Assembly: GCF_963576675.1 (NCBI RefSeq)
Contig: NC_088916.1
Location: 51,833,001 to 51,897,000, forward strand
From: Euphorbia lathyris
Lineage: Eukaryota > Streptophyta > Magnoliopsida > Malpighiales > Euphorbiaceae
DNA length: 64,000 bases
Direction: 5' to 3'
The translations under genes and the position numbers were made by a program. The notes beneath the pieces were generated by a model that worked only from the letters and a program-made list of their open reading frames with translations, was not told the origin of the DNA and ran no database searches. Shown here one piece after another: positions 1 to 12,095 of this stretch. Positions within the stretch are counted from its first letter, which is position 1, and each line of letters starts with the position of its first letter.

Positions 1-200
1 CTCCTGTCCTGACTTTAATTAAATGATCTACTCTATCTTTTGCTTCTTTTTTTTTTTCCTCTTACAACCTTTTTCATAATTCATCTTTTTGATAACATGT
101 TCTAATACGGCCCAAATTAACCTTTTCATTTTCTTATTATTTTACAATGTTTGAGATCCCGAGCTGCTTTTTGACACTATCACTCAACTACTAGTTTACT

Positions 201-866
201 TAGAGGGATGTAAACGGGGCGGGGCGGGGCGGGGATTGGAGTTCCCATCCCCGTTCCCTGACTAAACGGGGAATCCCCATACCCGTCCCGTGAAACAAAC
301 GGGGACAAAATTCATTCCCGTCCCCGCCCCGCGGGTATCCTCGTTTACCCATTTAAAATTTTTTTTATCATTTAGCTTCAAGAAATTATTCCGTTATTAT
401 TTTATGTCTTTTTTCTTTAACATTTTAGGTATAAAAAACAAAAAAAAATTCCTGACTGTTGGAGTTAGATATAAGTGGGCTGTAGGTGTAATAAGTCCAA
501 TAAAAAAAATTTAGTGTAAAAGTCCAGTAAACCTGGATTTGTTGATTCAACTCATGAAAGTGGGACTCAAAATTAATTGTAGATTGAAGTTTTTTTATGC
601 TTATTTTTTATTTTCTATGATTAATAATATATTATCGGAGATTAAACAGGTAATCTATCGGGAATTTCCGCGGGACACAATACGGGACGGGTTCGGGGAT
701 CCCCGCGGGGCGGGGATACCCTTTACCATCCCCGCCCCGTCCCCGCTAACGGGGCACATATTAGTCCCCGTCCCCGCCCCATAATAAAACGGGGCGGGGA
801 TTACTCGTCCCCGACGGGGCGGGGCCCCATCGGGGACGGGTAATCCCCGCCCCATTTACATCCCTA
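201..866. mobile_element. GC-rich hAT-like MITE
   Basis: The ends are inverted repeats (TAGAGGGATGTAAACGGGG on the left, the complement of CCCCATTTACATCCCTA on the right). Both arms are packed with CGGGG/CCCCG runs, which stand out sharply from the AT-rich flanks. The 8 bases outside each end (193-200 AGTTTACT and 867-874 AGTAAGCT) agree at 5 positions, compatible with an eroded 8-bp hAT duplication. No transposase is present; the short open frames inside are by-products of the GC runs. The superfamily is inferred from the end sequence and duplication length. Confidence 0.55.
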
Positions 867-874
867 AGTAAGCT

Positions 875-1536
875 GTTTGGTTTGCATATATATAATAGGA
901 AAGAAAATAAGAAAAAATAAATAGAATAACTCTTAATTTCTTTATCGTTTCAGTTTGAGAAAGAGAATGATACGACTCTGGTTCCATTAGAACGGTTTAG
1001 TTTAAAGCAAATAATAAATCTGAGTTATGAATTATTTTTAATAATAATTTTTACACATACATATATTACATTGATAAATTAATCACATCTAAATATAGAA
1101 ATTTAAATCAATTACTTTTAACATTAAAATCAAAAGACAGTGAAATAAAAAAACTGAAATAAAATTAATAAAAAACATAAAAAATATATTTAAAATAATA
1201 ATTATTTTAAAATAATAAAAAATAAATATTAAAACTGAATAATATGATAAAATAAAAAATTTAGTCAAAATTATTTTTCCGGAAAAAATAAAAATAGATA
1301 AGTACAAGAATCAAAATGAATTTAGTATATAAATAAAAAAAGTAAATAAAAAAAAGTATAAGAGCAAAAAAAAATAAAATAAAGAGTAAAATAGAGATTA
1401 AATTAAAATTTTATTAGGATGGATGTGGAAGGTAGTAAAAAAGGGAAAATAGAATAAAAAACCTTAGTGAGATTAGGTAATAAGAATAAAGGAGTTCGGA
1501 GTAAATTTAAAATTTAAAAATGTAAAGATAATAATT
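875..1536. other. AT-rich stretch, nothing recognised
   Basis: About 660 bases of very A/T-rich sequence with long A and T runs. No coding, RNA or transposon-end signal was seen. Confidence 0.5.
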
Positions 1537-3165
1537 ATGGGGGTCTGGGTATTAGGAAAGCAAAGGACAATAATAAAGTTTTATTAATGAAACTCCTTTG
1601 GCGTATGTGGCAAAACCCCTCCTCTCTTTGGGTTCGCCTCCTTTGTGGTAAGTATCGGAAAGACAAAATCTTCGGGGGCCCGAAAGAGAGAGTTGCTAAT
1701 TGTTCCTTCCTCTGGAAAGGACTTAGTGCTGTGTTTGATGAGTTCTGCTTGGGAGTTGGCCTGGAGGTGGGAATGGTAAGTCCATTAGTTTCTGGTTTGA
1801 TAACTGGATTGGGGATAAACCGTTAATTGAGGTGTGTTCTTCCCCCCCGCCTAGTGATATACGCAACTGGAGGATTGCCGATATGGTTGACTCGGAAGGG
1901 GACTGGATCTGGTCAAAGTTTGATACTTTATTTAGCCTTGAGACTCTCCTTAGAATGCGGGGAGTGAAGGTGAGTAATCAAGAGGAAGACTTGGATAGGC
2001 ACTGTTGGGCGCTGACTAACAATGGAGTTTATTCTTGCAAATCGGCCTTTGAAGCTTTCTCTCTCTTTAGATCTGATCCTCCCTCGGATGTGTGGAAGTC
2101 GATTTGGACCCTTAAAGTTCCTTTCCGTATTAGGAGTTTCCTGTGGCTGGGCGTTAAGGACAGGCTTCTTACTAATTCGGATAGGCACAGAAGGCACTTG
2201 GCTGATTCTGGAGCTTGCAGTAGATGCAGAGGCCATGTTGAGACTTTGTGCCATGCTCTTAGAGATTGCTCTAATAGTAAAGAGGTTTGGAGGAAAATTC
2301 TCCCACACCATATTTTCTCTTCCTTCATGGCACATTCTGAGGTCGACTGGTTCTCTGATGGTGTTAGAGGAAAGTTGCTTCCATACATGGAGCATGGTGA
2401 CATTTTCTTTGCTATTATCTGTCACCAAGTTTGGAAATGGAGAAACGAGGAGATTTTTGGAGATAAAACTGTTTTTATGACAAACTTAGCTGATTTCTTC
2501 TCGAAAAAACTTTTCTCTATTATCGATAGTTTCAAAGGAGAGTCCCTTGCCAGAGCCTCTCAGTGTTGTGATGTCCATCTCGTGGGATGAAGCAGGCCAA
2601 GAGAGGGGGTTGTGAAGCTGAATACTGATGGTTCCTGCCTCAGTAACGGTAAGATTGCGGCTGGAGGTGTGCTTAGAGATGTAGGCGGCGTCTGGCTTTC
2701 TGGGTTCTCCCAGAATTTAGGGTTGGGTTCTTCCTTTTCTGCGGAGCTCTGGGCTATTCTTACTGGAATCAATCTTGCTAAAAGGCTGGGTGTTAAGAGG
2801 CTCTCTGTGGAGTCTGATAATTTGGAAGCAATCAAAATGATTTCTGAGAATCATTCTATGGGTCTTAACAGTCGCAACCTCATCAAAGCTATTATAAGGC
2901 TTTGCTCCTTCTTTGAGTTCGTAGAGTTCAGACACATTTTTAGAGAGCAGAATCGTGTTGCTGATCGCTTGGCGGCGGCGGGCCATGAAGGGACGTTAGG
3001 CGTTACTACCCTTCCTGTTTCCCCTAGTTTCATCTCTCATCTTCTCTTAAAAGATAGGATTGAGGTTAGCTTCCCTAGGCTAATTCCTGAGTAGTTTGTT
3101 GTTATTCGTTTTTCTTTTCCTTTTCTACCAAAAAAAATAAAAAAATAAAACAAACATTAAAAAAA
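1537..3165 (+). mobile_element. 5'-truncated plant L1-like LINE, 3' end of ORF2
   Basis: The copy begins inside ORF2 with a conserved GGLGIRKAKDNNK-type block after the reverse transcriptase, runs through the zf-RVT and RNase H domains, and ends in an A-rich tail from about 3129. Loss of the 5' portion with an A-rich 3' end is the normal outcome of incomplete target-primed reverse transcription. Between 1537 and 1826 the frame reads well until about 1765, where a frameshift moves the conserved Trp/Asn-rich block into the frame that opens at 1832. Confidence 0.85.
1832..3094 (+). pseudogene. LINE ORF2 C-terminus: zf-RVT plus RNase H domain
   Basis: One reading frame covers 1832-3094, broken by a single TGA at 2588-2590. 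The first part (to about residue 250) is the zinc-binding region typical of plant LINE ORF2 (zf-RVT), with a CSRCRGHVETLCHAL block carrying C-x2-C and H ligands. The second part is a type-I-like RNase H domain with the acidic residues in NTDGS, SAELWA, ESDN and NRVADRLA. In a live element this enzyme removes RNA template during reverse transcription. The stop and the upstream frameshift make this copy inactive. Codon quality after the stop is good, so the damage looks recent relative to the other LINEs here. Confidence 0.85.
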
Positions 3166-3497
3166 TGGAATCCTCTATTTCTCTTATTCTTTTCTGAAAT
3201 AATCAAAATAGACTCTTGTTCTAATTTTTAAAACAATATAAACAATTGATTCTTATTTTTAATATTAAAATATATATTATTTGCAATAATATTCCTTATA
3301 TTTATTATTTTTAAATAGAAAAAATGATAGTTGAGGCTAAATAATATATAACAATTGATCTTTATATTATTGATCATGGAAACAAAAAAGGTTGTGTTTT
3401 CTGCTTTTAGAGATCTTTTATGACTAAAGTATTGGCTGGAAAAAGATAGCTAATGGAGAAATGCTATTTCTTTTTTTTTTTTCTTCCTCTTTTATCA
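3166..3497. other. AT-rich spacer
   Basis: About 330 bases of AT-rich sequence with homopolymer runs. Nothing recognisable. Confidence 0.4.
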
Positions 3498-3506
3498 ATT
3501 TAGAAA

Positions 3507-3872
3507 TGGCATTATACCCATTTGGTCCTCAAACCAAAGCTTCAAAGTTAATTAAGATCTTAAACTATTAAAATCATCAATTAGGTCCCTGAATTAAAGA
3601 AAAATCATCAATTGAGTCATTGTCATATCCTAAAATCAGAAACGATGACTATTTGATATCAAAACTGTAATAATCTCTGTGTTGGTTCAAAATTGATTTA
3701 GGAAAGAGAGACTAAAATTGTTCAACCGAATAATTTTCGATGACCTCAATTGAAGATTTTTGTTTAGAATGAAGACTCAATTAATAATTTTTTGTTAGTT
3801 AGACCTTATTGATGATTTTGATAGTTTAAGATTTTAAACTCTTAATTTAGGGATCCAAATAGATATTATGCC
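3507..3872. mobile_element. Mutator-type MITE, 366 bp, perfect 9-bp duplication
   Basis: ATTTAGAAA occurs directly before (3498-3506) and after (3873-3881) the element, a perfect 9-bp target duplication as made by Mutator-like transposases. The terminal inverted repeats start TGGCATTATACCCATTTGG on the left, and the right end reads as the complement of GGCATAATATCTATTTGG. No coding capacity. Confidence 0.75.
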
Positions 3873-4008
3873 ATTTAGAAATTATACAAAGATAATCTAA
3901 ATAAACCACAATATTTATCGTGGAGTGCGATAATCATTATAATGATCTCAGATATCCTATAATTCTGCAAGTCAAGTTTGATGAATTTAATACGGGAAGT
4001 TTTTTTTA

Positions 4009-4996
4009 GGGTAAATTCCAAAAAAAACCCCTGTGGTTTGATGTTGTTCTAAAAAAACCCTTGTGGTTTGTTATTACAAAAAAAAAGGATTGTGGTTTGC
4101 GCCGTTACCCGAAAAACGGAAATGGGCTTAACACCGTTAATTTGCTGACGTGGCACAGGGGTAGAGTTGGAAATTCGAATTTTTTTTTATTTTTTCTCTC
4201 TCCTCTTCTTCTCCTTCCTCCTTCTCCTTCTTCTCCTTCTTCCTTCCTCCTCCTCCTCCTCCTCCTCCTCCTCCTCCTTCTTCTTCTTCTTCTTCTTCTT
4301 CTACCTATTTTTTTCTTTTTTTTTAAGTTTCGAAAATTTCCAGATTTCAGGAGAAATCTTCTCTTTCTTTTTTGTCAAGCTCTTCGGTCCGTAATTCATG
4401 CTTCCACTAATTCATTATTTTTTCTGTTTCCTTTCTTTCCTTCTTCCATTTCGTTTCTTCTTTCCCAATTTTTCCCTCTTATGCTGCCATAATTAATTTC
4501 AATTTTTCGATTTTGTTTCATAATTGATTTCATTTATTCTTTCTCCCTTTTTTATTCTTTCCCAATTAGATTATATTTATTCCATAGGATATAGGATGGA
4601 TTTCCAGATTTCAGGAGAAATCTGGAAATTTTCGAAATCTGGTTCGGAAATCGGAAATTTAAAAAAAAAAGAATGGAAGAAAAAAAAAAGAAGGAGGAGG
4701 AAGAAGAGGAGAGGAAGAAGAAGGAAGAAGAAGAAGGAAGGGGAAGGAGAAGAAGGAAGAAGAAGAAGGAAGAAGGAGGAAGGAGAAGAAGAGGAGAGAG
4801 AAAAAAAAAATAAAAAAAAAAAAATTTCGAATTTCCAACTCTACCCCTGTGCCACGTCAGCAAATTAACACTGTTAAGCCCATTTCCGTTTTTCGGGGTA
4901 ACGACGTAAACCACAGTCCTTTTTTTTTATAATAACAAACCACAAGGGTTTTTTTGGAACAACATCAAACCACATAGGTTTTTTTTGGAATTTACC
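4009..4996. mobile_element. Palindromic foldback element with CTT/GAA arms
   Basis: The outer ~190 bases of each end are inverted copies of one another: GGTAAATTCCAAAAAAAACC, then GTGGTTTG motifs, then GGCTTAACACCGTTAATTTG, then a block ending near TTCGAATTT. Inside these arms the left side has a polypyrimidine tract (CTT/CTCC, about 4196-4305) and the right side the matching purine tract (GAA/GGA, about 4670-4800), so the two can pair. A shorter central motif (CCAGATTTCAGGAGAAATCT) appears at about 4340 and 4600. The long inverted arms suggest a Mutator-like foldback element; both sides of the insertion are T-rich, so the duplication cannot be fixed. The long frames here are products of the simple repeats and not genes. 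Confidence 0.7.
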
Positions 4997-5590
4997 TTTT
5001 TTTTTTAAAAAAGGATTTTAAATAATATTGTATTTTTTTTTGTTGCAAACTAAGCTTAGATTGTTAATAAAAGACCACAAAAAAAAGTCGGATTGGATTT
5101 GCTAACTTGATGATTGACATGCTAAATTAATCACATCATCCAAATTAATAATCAATATGTCATATCATTGCCAACTAATCAATATATGACATTTAACAAA
5201 ATCAACAATATATATATGAAAGCAAAAATAAAAAATAAAAACACTAGTGATGAACATGTAGCCATCCTTGACTAAAAGTTTTAAGTTCCGTTCATTAGGG
5301 CCTATTCGAGACAACTGTGGTATATGAACTTGTAGCCGTCCTTAACTAAACATTTTACGTTATGTTCACTAGAGCCGTCTGATCGAGGGGACAATGGCAT
5401 TCTTCCCTTGACTTCGTACCTTAAGTCATGTCATGTTGTCTGACACAACGATTCTATTAAGGTTAAGAGAATTCAGCAAGACTTGAAAGCCTTGGATTGA
5501 ATTAAGTTAATTTTATTAACAACAATAAATTGAAACCCTGTATTTTCATTGACCCCTAGCTTGCAGAGAAATTAAACATGCACTGAAAAG
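4997..5590. other. Intergenic, with a short tandem duplication
   Basis: No gene. A ~52-bp segment beginning TGAACATGTAGCC at 5251 is repeated, diverged, at 5325 (TGAACTTGTAGCC), a 74-bp offset. The rest is AT-rich and unremarkable. Confidence 0.5.
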
Positions 5591-6670
5591 ATGCATTGGT
5601 TGTGAAATAATTAGGGCAAACATTGGTTATGTGACCTTGAATAAGATAGACTTAGAATTATGGGAACCTACAGGTAAATTTAACATGACAGACATTGGAT
5701 TTGGGTACCACCTTGTGAAGTTTATTGAACCTACGAATAGAGATAAATTGGTGAATTTATGTTCTTGCTTGGTTCAGAGAGATTATTTGACTTTTAGGAT
5801 TTGATCGCCAAATTTCATTGCTTTGGATGCAACAGTCAGCTCCACTATGAGTGGATCCGTTTAGCTACGCTCCCAATGCAGTATTATGACGAGGACCTCT
5901 TGTTGCATTTCGGTACCACCTTGGGGAAGGCTATCCGTGTTGGCAAGAATACAAAATCAACCGTTATGAGTTGTTTTACCAGGGTTTGTATCGAGATTGA
6001 ACTTAACTCAATTTTGGGTTGGAGAGCAGTCTTTCCATGTTGAGCATGAGAGCTTACACATTCCTTGCACCAAGTATAGTCATTATTGCCATGCTAAGGA
6101 GTCCTGTTTCTATCCCAATCTGATTACTAAAACCCCGACGCCTAAACCTTATGTTGAAGCTTTGCCTAACTCTAGTTTTGTTGACATAAGCATGAACCCC
6201 AATCATGATGAGCGTGTCATAGAGACTATGGTCGACTCGGAGGAGTACAGGCCTTGGATGATGGTTCCTCATAGAAAAGATACCCTTCGAAACAAGTAAA
6301 GGAAGCCCACAGATCAAAATCAAGAGATGTATGTTGGCCAGCCTATGAATAAGGAGGTTTCCTTTATCCCTGAACTCTTTACACCTATTGAAAAATAATC
6401 TTGGGGGATCGATGGACAAAACAAAGAGAATGCTCATAGTGGCTTCTCTTATTTGTCTTCTTGGGGACGTGGATGAGGAAATTATAAAGGTCGAGGGGTT
6501 GATCAGACGAGGCCTTTGGCAGATCTTAGAAATCCTAGCACTTTTGTGAACCTTAAATATGATGTGTCGGAGCAGTTCATGGAGGATGATAATCCACTTG
6601 CCACTAGAATAAATATGTTTAATATAGGAAGCTCTATTGCTTTTGGAAAGTGAAGTCAAATGTGTAAACA
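5590..6670 (+). pseudogene. LINE ORF1 remnant (DUF4283 / CCHC type)
   Basis: Translating across several frames recovers the order seen in plant L1-type ORF1 proteins. First comes a DUF4283-like block (LELWEPTGKFNMTDIG at about 5650-5700, then LVKF). Next is WIRLATLPMQYYDEDLL (about 5845), then a basic stretch ending RVCIEI (about 5990). Last is HVEHESLHIPCTKYSHYCHA with the conserved Cys/His of the zinc knuckle (about 6030-6110). The ORF1 product is the RNA-binding chaperone of the LINE particle. Multiple stops and frame changes make it dead. It lies just upstream of ORF2 remnants at 8460-12095 on the same strand and may be the front half of the same element. Confidence 0.65.
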
Positions 6671-6689
6671 AAGGCCTAACTCATCCCAA

Positions 6690-7139
6690 AGAATACCTCA
6701 AAGAGAAAGGATTGCCTCACATATATAAGCGACCATATAGCTTGTCAATTTAGCAATGTGAAATATTTAACACGCCCCCTCATGCCCAATTTATTTGGTG
6801 CGTGACGCTAAGATCATCGAGGGGCGCAATATTGAACCATGGCTCTGATACCATGTCATGGAACCAATTGAACTAAAAGCTTAAACTGACAATTAAGTTC
6901 CAACAATAAATTTTATACTAATCTTTGACATAATGGAAGCTATAGTTGACCTAATAGCCACTGTTGTTCAATTTCATGATGATGTTGTTGATGATTAAGG
7001 GTGTAACTCCTGCATGGATATGCATATGGAGGGTGCTAGTAAAGTTCAAGGTCAATGTATTGCTTCTAATTGAGCCTTCTATATTTTAGTTGATTTTAAA
7101 GCTAGGGGGCGTAGTCCTATGAAAAGTTGTTGTCCCCCA
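6690..7139 (-). other. Possible LTR-element fragment with primer-site-like 12-mer
   Basis: The minus strand contains TGGTATCAGAGC (plus-strand 6842-6853), the standard plant primer-binding site matching initiator Met-tRNA. The AACACGCCCCCTCATGCCC block upstream resembles a widely scattered plant LTR/TRIM-like repeat. No LTR boundary or coding sequence could be fixed. The rest up to 7139 is unassigned and may be LINE sequence. Confidence 0.35.
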
Positions 7140-7144
7140 AAAGG

Positions 7145-8459
7145 TGTGACTCTAGCAAGTGCACTAGGTACAAGTAATAAAGTAATAGTAAGTTATCGTC
7201 TCCACAGGGATAGAACAAGCAAAAGTCACTGATATTTAAATAGAACAGTCAGATTCTTAGAACGAAGATTTGGATGACTTAAAATTGGAGTTTGAGTAAT
7301 TAAAATTAAACGCAAAAAATATAATACATAAATCAGAGTTAATAACTAACATGCAAAGTAATTCTAGGGTGGGTCAGGATACAGAGAACAGGCTGGAAGC
7401 ACAACCAGACGGCTAGCGAACAAGAAGATTTCTCCCTAATGAACAATATCATGCACATAGATCCAAGGTAACTTTCACTAATCTCACTAAGGTCAGGTCT
7501 CCCATGTTCCAGAGATTCTACTAAGAGCATGCAAACTAGTATAAAACGTGGGCTCACAAGAACTCTTATGCATTAAGAACAAGAAAGCATTTTAACCATG
7601 AGGCTAAAAATCCTTGGCATATCAATTGATTGTGTCTCCATCCTCAACTAATATGTGTTAGATTGCATTTTCTGTTATCTAACCCGAGTCTCCTCCGCGG
7701 TCATCCAACTAAAGGATATGCTAGCTAGACCTATCATGAATTGAGCACCCAACCTAACAATCATCTAAAGATATTCTTGCATATAATAGGGAAGAAAAAT
7801 CACTTACATTCACCAGTCTAAGGCTGGCTTCAGCCCGTAGAGTGACTACTCAAAATATTAGACCTTTTCTTATTGATGATTCTGAAATTGGATTTCTGAT
7901 CCTACAATGATAATTATCAGTACAACAGCCCAAAGCGGATTTAAATACACAAGAAAACTAATAAAATACTAAAACAAAGAGAAAACTATAGAAATCAGCA
8001 GCTGAGAACAGTCTGCCGAACAGATAGAACAGTGTGGCACAAAAGACAAACAGTCTAGCACAAGCAGACAAATAACTGCTGCATAGAACAATCTGCAGCA
8101 TAAGACAAAACAGCCTGTCGTAAAGGACAAAACAGCACAAACAGACAAGTCTGCCTACAAATGGACAATGTTCTCTTTTCAATGATCCATTCAAGATGCA
8201 TGCAAGGACTTTTTGACTTAAAAACGTGTTATATAAGTATTAGGACTTCTCATTTCTCCTTCCCAAGCATGCCTCACATGACCTCTCTTTCTCTCTCATG
8301 ATTTGACTTTTCTTGACTCTTTTCGAACAAGCAGAAGCATTAGAGAACAACGTGCATAGATAAGGCAATTCATAAGACTTTATGGATAATAATTGGTTCA
8401 TCTTAGTTCTGATTTGAGTCTAATTCCCATAAATATATAGGTATAAATTGCACTTATCA
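7145..8459. mobile_element. Candidate solo LTR, about 1.3 kb
   Basis: The segment starts TGTGACTCTAGC and ends GCACTTATCA, so it has the TG...CA ends of an LTR. It is flanked by AAAGG (7140-7144) and AAAGT (8460-8464), which match at 4 of 5 bases as an aged 5-bp duplication. It contains the GTTATCGTCTCCACAGGGA-type block common in plant retrotransposon repeats and no coding sequence. It separates LINE ORF1-like from ORF2-like sequence, consistent with insertion into that LINE and later loss of the internal part by LTR-LTR recombination. Orientation is not determined. Confidence 0.45.
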
Positions 8460-11400
8460 AAAGTCTTTCCATTTTTAGGCTGCCTAGTTCCATCTTGCTG
8501 ACTTCTTAAGCTTCTTTAAGAATCTTCGGACTGTAATTATTCTCTTATCGAGCTCACTCCAATTGTTCAAGTGTGGAACATTAAAGTGTCCAACAATCTT
8601 TTTCACTGGAAGAAATGCTTATTCAGTCGGCTTTCAAGGGTCCAACGACATTTGTTAGGGTACCCATAGTTTGATTCATCTTGAAGCTAAATTGACGAAA
8701 GAGTTAAATGATCTCCGTCAAGATGATATTTTCTGGTACAAAAAAACTCATGTGAAGTGGATCTTTTATGAGGACCGCAATACTAAGCTCTTCCATTCTT
8801 TACAATTATTAGAAGCCGAAATCAAATTGAAAGGCTTCGTGATGTTAATGGTGTTTGGTGATGGGATGTTGGTATGCTCAAGTCTATGGTATTCTCCTTT
8901 TTTCAGAAGCGTTATCTGGGGGAAGTTGAGCTTATACTGCCTCTTTCTTCTTTGCACTCTTTTCCTTTTTAGGAGGCCCTTGTGATGAATTCTATTAGTG
9001 GACCATTCAATAATAACGAGGTCCGTACTTCTTTCTTTAAGATGTTGCATTTTAAGGCCTCCAATTTTGATGGCTTCCATGCTGCTTTTTATGAAATGAT
9101 TTGGGACCGGGTTGGAAGCACTTGTGCGACACAGTTCTTATTGCACTGACTAGTGAGAGGTTTGATACTTCTTTGAATGAGACGCTAATTACTATTATCC
9201 ATAAAGTTGCCAATCTTTAGTATTTCTCTCAGTTCTATCCTATCAGCTTGTTTAATCTGTGATATAAGGTTATTACAAAGTGTTAATTGCCTTAAAACTC
9301 ATCTTTTGAGTGTGGTTAGCCATACCCAGAGCAGCTTTGTCCCATGGCACCAAAAATATCTGACAATGTTATCCTATTACAAAAAATTGTACATATGCGT
9401 AAGAAGCAAAGTAGAAAAAGGTTCATAGCTCTCAAGTAGGACTTGGAAAAGGCTTATGATCGTATCAATTGGCCTCTTTTGAAAGATATATTGGAGCTTT
9501 TAAGGTGAGTTCTACTTTGGTCAGCTTAATTATGCACTGCATTTCAGCACCCGCTCTCCCCGTACTTGTTTGTTCTCTGCCTTGATGTTATTTCTGATGA
9601 TTCTTGGGATTGTATTTGGTTGTCTCGAGGTGGTCCACCTCTTTCTCATATCTTTTTGCTAATAATATTGTTCTCTTTACTGAGGGCTCCTCTTGTTCTG
9701 CAAGTGTGATCAATGATGTTTTGAGAAAATTCAATGTCGGGCCAGAAAGTCAGTGTTGCTAAGTCCATGGTTTTCTTCTCTTATAATGGGTCTAAGGTGG
9801 TTAGTGAAGATATTTTCTCTGAGCTAGGGTGATCTTTTACCTAGGATTTAGGGATGTATTTAGATTAGACCTAGGCATGGACCGGGTCAATTGGGCTTTT
9901 AATAAAACTTGACGAGCCCAAGCCCAGCCCATCCCGCAATAAATTGAGTCGGGCTCGGGATGGACTCGGACCTAAAATATGAATCCCAAACCTGCCCATC
10001 CATGTCCATCTGTAGATTAAAAAAAATACAATTAAAATGTTACACCAAGTTTTCTTAATAAAAAATAGTACATACAACACAATACTTAATAAGTTTGGAA
10101 AAATTCTAATAAACTAATTGTCTATTAGTGGTAAGGTAAGTATATATATCATCTCATAAAAAATATAATTAATTTATATTTATAAATTAATATATATATA
10201 TATAGTATATCGGGGCGGGTCGGGCCGGGCCGATGGAAAATTCATATAGCCCAAGCCCGCCTAGTTTTTAGCGGACTTATACGGGCTTGGGCCGGGTCTG
10301 ATACCAATTTCATATGTCCAAGCCCGACTAAATGGGCCTGGGCCTGGGCGGGCTCATCGGCACATACCAAGATCTAATTTACATATACCACTTTCCTATA
10401 AGAGGGATTCTAAATATATCTACAACTTTGTTTGTTACAAGGTTCTTGCTAGATTATCTAGTTGGAAGGCCAAACAATTGTGTATGGTTGGGAGAATCGC
10501 CCTTGTTAAATCGGTCATATTGGTCATTCCCTCCTATGCAATGCAGACTGCTTGGCTTCCTATTTCACTTTGTAATAAACTAGATAAATTCAATGGTCCT
10601 TTTTTTGTTCAATGGATAATCGGAGGCGTATGCACTTGGTTGGGATAAAGTGTGTAAGCCTAAGTTGCATGGTGCATTGGGGATTAGGAGGACCATGAGT
10701 TTAATTTTGCAATGTTAGCTAACAATAGTTTCCGAATGCTTACCCAACCTCATAATCTTTAGTTGTCAGTGGTTCATATTAAGTATCGTGTGTCGGAGTT
10801 GAGCCCCCCTGCACTTGGCTACAATACACTTGTAAGAGCATTGCTGGTGCAACCTTTGTCATTAACTATGGTATCGGTAAATCGATCTGTACACTTCCTT
10901 CTGGGGATATAAATGGTGTGGGGACTAGCCTATGGAACTTGTTTCTCTCTCTATTGTGTCAGAGAATGAGCTTCAATGCTTGGTTCATTCCTATTTTCTA
11001 GACTCTAACAGTTGGTGTTGGGATGAGTTTGCAAGCAAGCTGCCTAGTTATTGGATTCTTAAGATTGCCTCGTTCGATGCGATTGGGAATTCGTGGCTCT
11101 GGACTGGTTCCAAAATAGGCTAATATTTTATGGCTTTTGGCTACCATCTGATCTACACTAATTTCAATGAGGAGTGATCTAATATCTGGGCTTTTTTTAG
11201 AAGCTTCAGGTCTTGGAACGTAGTTGTGTGTGTCTATGGTTGGTTCTAAGTAATTGTATTCTTTGCAACGCAAATAGGGTGGTTAGGCATATTGTGTCCT
11301 CAAATGCTTGTCTGTTTTGTTCCCTTTGAGAAACGCCTCAGCATGTGCTCCTTGAGTGCGGTCATGCTCGAAACATTTGGGTTCATCTCGTTCCTACTAT

Positions 11401-12095
11401 GCATCAACTTGTTTTCTTTTCTCTTGTAGCTTTTCTCGTTGGTCGGATGTTAACTTGAAACAGTGTTCATTGGTTTATGCAACAATATGGGTTATCTTGT
11501 TCGCCACTATTGTTTGGTGGTTGTGGAGGTGGCATAATGAGGTGTTCAATGTTGTCGATCGATTCAATGATGTGGTTCGTTTCCTTCCGTCCCAAGCTAA
11601 GGAGTTTACCATTGCTTTCTTGGTTGAAGGAAAGAGTTTTAAGCATCAAACCCATATTGTCTAGGTTCATTAGCGCCCTCCTAAACATCCCTGGATGAAG
11701 TTAAATATGGATGATGCTCGCAAGTACGATACATGTCTAGCTACAGCTGGCGGTTTAGTCCGCGATTTTCGAGGGACATGTCTTGGAGGCTTTATGATTA
11801 ACATTGTTGCTCAGCCTTCTTAGGATAGTTATGAGGCTTATTTTTTTGGCTCTCCGTGGCTTGGAATCTGGGTCATCGACATGTGATTTGTGGAAATGTA
11901 CTTCCTTGTTGCTTTGGGTTTATGAAAGATAATTTGCATGTTCATTATCCTTGTGCATGGTTAACTCTTCAGTGTAGACAAATCTGTGACAGAGATTGGA
12001 ATACATGCTTTGTGCATTCTTATCAGGAAGGTAACAGAGCAGCTGACATGTTAATGAATTTTATAGAATCTGATACGATATTGGTTGAATGAGCC
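8460..12095 (+). pseudogene. Old LINE ORF2 remnant (RT, zf-RVT, RNase H)
   Basis: Heavily mutated but colinear with plant L1-type ORF2. At about 8570-8640 is the linker before the RT domain (NLFHWKKCLFSRL). At about 9060 is DGFHAAFYEMIW, and at about 9435 the RT block DLEKAYDRINWPLL. A degenerate SPRTCLFSALM block follows at about 9550. After an inserted MITE the thumb region resumes at about 10440 (KVLARL/SWKAKQ). The zf-RVT motif is at about 11270-11370 (NCILCNANRVV, then HVLLECGHARNIW). RNase H is at about 11695-12075 (MKLNMDDARK; YQEGNRAADML). The catalytic RT FADD-type motif region is corrupted. There are many stops and frameshifts, and the endonuclease is largely missing. Confidence 0.75.
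9871..10368. mobile_element. GGGC-rich MITE inside the LINE
   Basis: About 500 bp interrupts the LINE between the RT fingers and thumb. The ends are imperfect inverted repeats (CTAGGCATGGACCGGGTC against the complement of GAGCCCG...GGTATGTGCCG). Both arms are rich in GCCCAAGCCC / GGGCTTGGGC, a composition seen in a common plant hAT-type MITE class. Flanks AGATTAGA and AGATCTAA are a weak match. No coding capacity. Confidence 0.5.

Noticed and set aside
655..855. Pro/Gly-rich open frames
   Set aside because: Produced by the CCCCG runs of a MITE; no domain.
4061..4914. Long open frames on both strands rich in Leu/Phe/Ser or Lys/Glu/Arg
   Set aside because: They are translations of CTT/GAA simple repeats inside a palindromic element.
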